Notes under the pieces: generated by a model
What the model was told of the DNA's origin: nothing
Database searches by the model: none
What the model saw: the letters and a program-made list of their open reading frames with translations, nothing else
In this document: one piece after another, positions 61,136 to 64,000 of the stretch
Layout: each line of letters begins with the position of its first letter
Numbering within the stretch: the first letter of the stretch is position 1
Position numbers and translations under genes: made by a program
NCBI GenBank assembly: GCA_038532435.1
Contig: JBCBAP010000005.1
Span: 1 to 64,000 of the forward strand
Direction: 5' to 3'
Length of the DNA: 64,000 nt
Source of the DNA: JBCBAP01 sp038532435
GTDB taxonomy: Bacteria > Pseudomonadota > Alphaproteobacteria > Rhodobacterales > Rhodobacteraceae

Positions 61136-62629
61136 TCAGCGGACCAGAAGTGCGCCCTCGATCGGCGCCTCTGTCGGCAGGTTTACCGAGAACACCGATG
61201 AGGTCGGCGGGACATCGCAGCCGGTCAGGTAGCTGTCCGGATCGATCGTGATGCGCTCTACGGCCTCAAGATATCCGCCGCCCGCAACGAACCCCTCCCC
61301 GGGCTGGATCACGCGCGCGGCGGCCATGACGCCGTAGGCACCCGGGGATCCGTCAAAATCGATGGCGCCCTGAGCGAACGCGTGGCTGTTGTAGGTCTGC
61401 GCGCCGCAATAGGTGTTCGCATCACCCCAGGTGACGCTTGCATCGAACGTCATATCCTCCGCGGCCAGGAGGAACACATTGTCCATGTGCAGGCCCGCGC
61501 TCCCCGTGTAGGACAGATGCCCGCTGGTGATGATCGCAACCTTGGAAAGCTGGGTGTCGCCGATCAGATCGACATCCCCGTCGACGACGAGGATGGTGTG
61601 ATGGTCGACATAGATGGTGGTGTCCCCTGGCGGCAGCGGGTCCGGCTTTTCGGCCATCGCACGCACCTCGACCGGTCCGGTCTCGACCATCAGCGTGGCG
61701 CCGAGCGTGATCGGATCGAGCATGCCTGCGGGGAAGCGAGGCGCGTCCGGATCGTCATAGTAGGTGCCAACGGTGGAGGCGCTGAAATCGAGCCAGTAGT
61801 CGCTCACCAGCGTGTCGAGCACCAGCAGGCCGGTCGTGTCGACCCGGGCGAAGGTGGGCACAAAGGCCTCTTCGGCCACCAGATCCTCCACGTTCGCGCT
61901 GCCGAACCGCAGGGCGGCGACGGAGATCAGGCCCTCGTCCGGCGCGCCGAGGCGGGCCCCCTCCGGAAACAGATCGTCGAGGCCCGTGGCGACCCCATGA
62001 GCCGCGTGCAGGCAGACGCCATCGTTGAATTCGCTGAAGCCGGCGGAGACGACCTCGTCCATCGAGGCGATCATCATGGCAGGGCACACGATCTCCGGCT
62101 CGCCTTCGCCCACCATGGCAATCGATTGAACGCTGACATCCCAGGACCCGACGCCCGCAAGTTTCAGCAGATAGGTGTCGAGACCGTTTGCCCGGTTCTG
62201 AAGGCGGCCCGCGATGACGCGCACGGCGTTTTTATCGATGGCGAGGGGGGAGAAAGTTTTCGTGACCTCGTCCCAGAACCCGTACTCCACATCACCGGCG
62301 GACATGACATTGCCATGGACCGAGGCAGGCATGTTGAGCTCGGTGAGCTGGAGCGCTGCGGTCTTGCCGGACACTTCGTCCGTTGGGTAGAGCGCGGCGG
62401 CGAGCGCGGCCGCATCTGCGGTGTGCTGAAGCTGCCCGCGTACACGCCATGCATTGGAGGAATCGAGGGCCAGACCGCCGATCATGAGGAACGTGGACAC
62501 CCACAACAGGTTCCAGACGATGTAGGCCCCGGCATCATCCTGAACAAACGCGTGCAACCGTCTCACAAACCGAGAAAAACGACCGTTCGGCCGCTCCGGA
62601 TTGTTCAAGGGTGCACAGAGGTGGTTCAC
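61136..62629 (-). CDS. TadG-like Tad pilus-assembly family protein
   Basis: 497 residues from GTG at 62627-62629, preceded by AAGGA. N-terminal hydrophobic helix (AYIVWNLLWVSTFLMIGGLALDSSNAWRVRGQLQHTADAAALAAAL) is the TadG Tad-domain signature with the pseudopilin-like helix. The rest is a large extracellular beta-rich part with VWA-like character uncertain. Follows the TadE-like gene closely (62-base overlap with the upstream frame's end is avoided by this start). Surface attachment role is inferred from the family. Confidence 0.8.
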   Translation of the reverse strand: MNHLCAPLNNPERPNGRFSRFVRRLHAFVQDDAGAYIVWNLLWVSTFLMIGGLALDSSNAWRVRGQLQHTADAAALAAALYPTDEVSGKTAALQLTELNMPASVHGNVMSAGDVEYGFWDEVTKTFSPLAIDKNAVRVIAGRLQNRANGLDTYLLKLAGVGSWDVSVQSIAMVGEGEPEIVCPAMMIASMDEVVSAGFSEFNDGVCLHAAHGVATGLDDLFPEGARLGAPDEGLISVAALRFGSANVEDLVAEEAFVPTFARVDTTGLLVLDTLVSDYWLDFSASTVGTYYDDPDAPRFPAGMLDPITLGATLMVETGPVEVRAMAEKPDPLPPGDTTIYVDHHTILVVDGDVDLIGDTQLSKVAIITSGHLSYTGSAGLHMDNVFLLAAEDMTFDASVTWGDANTYCGAQTYNSHAFAQGAIDFDGSPGAYGVMAAARVIQPGEGFVAGGGYLEAVERITIDPDSYLTGCDVPPTSSVFSVNLPTEAPIEGALLVR

Positions 62630-62690
62630 ATCGGATCCTTGCGTGGATGGAGGAGGTTCCAGCGGACGGACAGAGCCGTCCGGGACCGGT

Positions 62691-63104
62691 TCAGGTCTCG
62701 CCGGTCGCCACAACCGCGGTCTCGAGCGCCATGCTGATCGAGGCCGTCATGTTGGAGTCGATCACGAGCATGTCGCCGAAGATCACGAAGTCCGCGTAAG
62801 GAGCGACGATGTTGGTGGTCACATGCATCGCATCGACCTGCACGTCGGGCGCATAGTTGGCGAAGGTGCCAAGGCGGTCAGTCAGGTAGGCTTCCGCCTC
62901 AACTTCGGTCATGCGACCGGTTGCCACGAAACGGGACGCATCCCGCGCGGCATCCAGAAGCTGTGAGTGCTTGGTGAGCAGCAGCGAGGCATCGGTGACG
63001 ATGCCCAGTATCGACATGAATATCGGAAGCCACATCACGAACTCGATCGTGACAGTCCCGTCTTCCGACGACCAAAGCTTCGAGAGCTTGCGCCTTACGT
63101 TCAT
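62691..63104 (-). CDS. TadE-like pseudopilin protein
   Basis: 137 residues. GTVTIEFVMWLPIFMSILGIVTDASLLLTKHSQLLDAARDASRFVATG is the TadE prepilin-like N-terminus with the conserved Glu in the helix. It is 62 bases upstream of the TadG-like gene in the same direction. Usually these sit in larger tad loci; no other tad gene is visible here. Confidence 0.88.
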   Translation of the reverse strand: MNVRRKLSKLWSSEDGTVTIEFVMWLPIFMSILGIVTDASLLLTKHSQLLDAARDASRFVATGRMTEVEAEAYLTDRLGTFANYAPDVQVDAMHVTTNIVAPYADFVIFGDMLVIDSNMTASISMALETAVVATGET

Positions 63105-63613
63105 ACCATTACCCCAAACTAACGGCGAAACTGCGTTTTTTGTGACACCAATTTGCGGCGCCTTTTAGGCGAAGTGTGCCCGAATTTTGTCCAAAACAGT
63201 CCCGCGGCTGTGCGTGCAGCACTTATACGGCGTCGGCTCTTTTTCCCAAACAGCCCAGGGTTGCAATTTTCCGCCTATGGATGAGAACTCCGTGACGTCA
63301 CAAGGTGAACTGTGGCGGAAATGTGACGAATCCAGTCGTCAAAAATGAGACTCGCACATCAATTCAAGACCGGGACTGCTTCCGATTCTCTTCATGAACA
63401 GTTGCAACTGTAGGACCGTAGATCCGACGGGTCTCGACTGCCGCTCGTGCGTGTATTGACCCCGCATTTACAGGGTAATTACAGAACAACCGATGCGCGT
63501 GCCAAACGGATGCCTACACCGATGAAGCGCGGCCTTCGCGTTCTTCCGGTCCAGTCTCATTATCGGCAGCTACGTTCAGGAAGCGGTCGCGTGCACGGGC
63601 CGGGTTTCGGCTG
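63105..63613. other. 509-bp intergenic region upstream of the TadE-like gene
   Basis: Between the divergent-looking TadE start (63104) and the stop of meaB (63614), both on the minus strand. AT-richer than its surroundings, especially 63105-63200 and 63440-63500. It probably contains the tadE promoter. No gene, tRNA or strong hairpin was found. Confidence 0.5.
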
Positions 63614-64000
63614 TCAGGCTGTCAGGCTGTCGAGCAAACCGGGAAGAGCCGCGTCAATCACGCCTGCCTGGGCGCTCAGCCGGGAAAATCCGGCGGGGAT
63701 TTCCGTCGAGATCCCGTCCGCCCGCATCGCCACCCGCGCGCCGAAGAGGCGCGCAAGCTCTGCGCGGCACCAGAGGTCGCGCTGCTCGATACGATTGCGA
63801 CCACTGGTCTGCCCGAGTGCCGCGACAAGATCGGCAACGCCGGCACCGGTCTGGGCGGAGACCGCGTGCAGAGAAACAGCCTCGACCTCTGCCGAAAGGC
63901 TCACGGCCCCCCGCAGATCCGCAAGCGCCCGGTCCGCGAGCACGCCCAGATCGGCCTTGGTCACCACGATATGGTCCGGGATCTCCATGATCCCCGCCTT
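63614..64000 (-). CDS. meaB: methylmalonyl-CoA mutase-associated GTPase MeaB, C-terminal part (truncated)
   Basis: The frame is open to the window end, reading KAGIMEIPDHIVVTKADLG (the guanine-specificity motif NKAD-like TKAD) and SAQTGAGVADLVAAL, both typical of MeaB/ArgK (LAO/AT) GTPases. About 129 residues are present. MeaB protects methylmalonyl-CoA mutase and loads its B12 cofactor. Three 8-base GGCTGTCA-like units (63609-63632) run through the stop codon. Confidence 0.82.
   Translation of the reverse strand, partial: KAGIMEIPDHIVVTKADLGVLADRALADLRGAVSLSAEVEAVSLHAVSAQTGAGVADLVAALGQTSGRNRIEQRDLWCRAELARLFGARVAMRADGISTEIPAGFSRLSAQAGVIDAALPGLLDSLTA

Overview
This window is chromosomal DNA of a high-GC alphaproteobacterium, most probably a member of the Rhodobacterales (Roseobacter/Rhodobacteraceae group). 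I infer this from the gene order rpsR-rplI ... dnaB-alr ... radA-cvpA-purF, from families typical of that group (ChpT histidine phosphotransferase, DUF1289, DUF3553, a short RSP_7527-like protein, a membrane-anchored retropepsin-like protein), and from soxBDAG, a homocysteine methyltransferase linked to a corrinoid protein, VPLPA-CTERM sorting tails and short intergenic repeats. No taxon was confirmed by a search.

Layout. 1-900: end of the S18/L9 ribosomal operon with a clear terminator. 900-5850: accessory block with a VPLPA-CTERM protein, an unrecognised three-gene minus-strand operon (glycine/aspartate repeat protein, metzincin-type metallopeptidase, HEAT-like protein) and a divergent sulfotransferase. 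5900-15000: dnaB, alr, MlaE/MlaF-type lipid transporter genes, radA, cvpA, purF and a secreted HExxH protein. 15000-20400: a methyl-transfer cluster (DUF1638, YbjQ, small membrane protein, corrinoid protein, homocysteine S-methyltransferase, sufE) interrupted by a Hint-domain gene. 20500-27800: cobK-like gene, lipoprotein, rnd, a hybrid histidine kinase with a periplasmic molybdopterin-fold protein and a divergent LuxR-type regulator, and an M48 peptidase. 27750-38450: GNAT and PIN genes, rlmI-like gene, a polar amino-acid ABC transporter without a local ATPase, and soxB/D/A/G. 38670-48600: ccmI, ruvX, chpT, gmk, YicC, serB, class II DAHP synthase and membrane proteins. 48800-51500: a GlxA/GbdR-like regulator, then an odd pair made of a protein with an effector-like leader and a pentapeptide-repeat protein, next to a tRNA-Pro. 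51760-64000: DUF192, double cold-shock protein, lipoproteins, SDR, LysR, pdxH, fabI, a lectin-like VPLPA-CTERM protein, gpt, a TerB-like gene, a TadE/TadG pair and the 3' part of meaB.

How it fits together. Beyond housekeeping functions, one theme is methylated-amine and one-carbon metabolism: a betaine/homocysteine-type methyltransferase, a corrinoid protein, sarcosine oxidase and a GbdR-like activator could together take glycine betaine to glycine and C1 units. The best candidates for undescribed biology are the three-gene metallopeptidase operon (1761-4958), the leader-protein/pentapeptide pair (49852-51478), the cysteine-less molybdopterin-fold protein coupled to a hybrid kinase (23012-26929), and a composite dispersed intergenic repeat with copies near 8.5, 10.4 and 53.8 kb.
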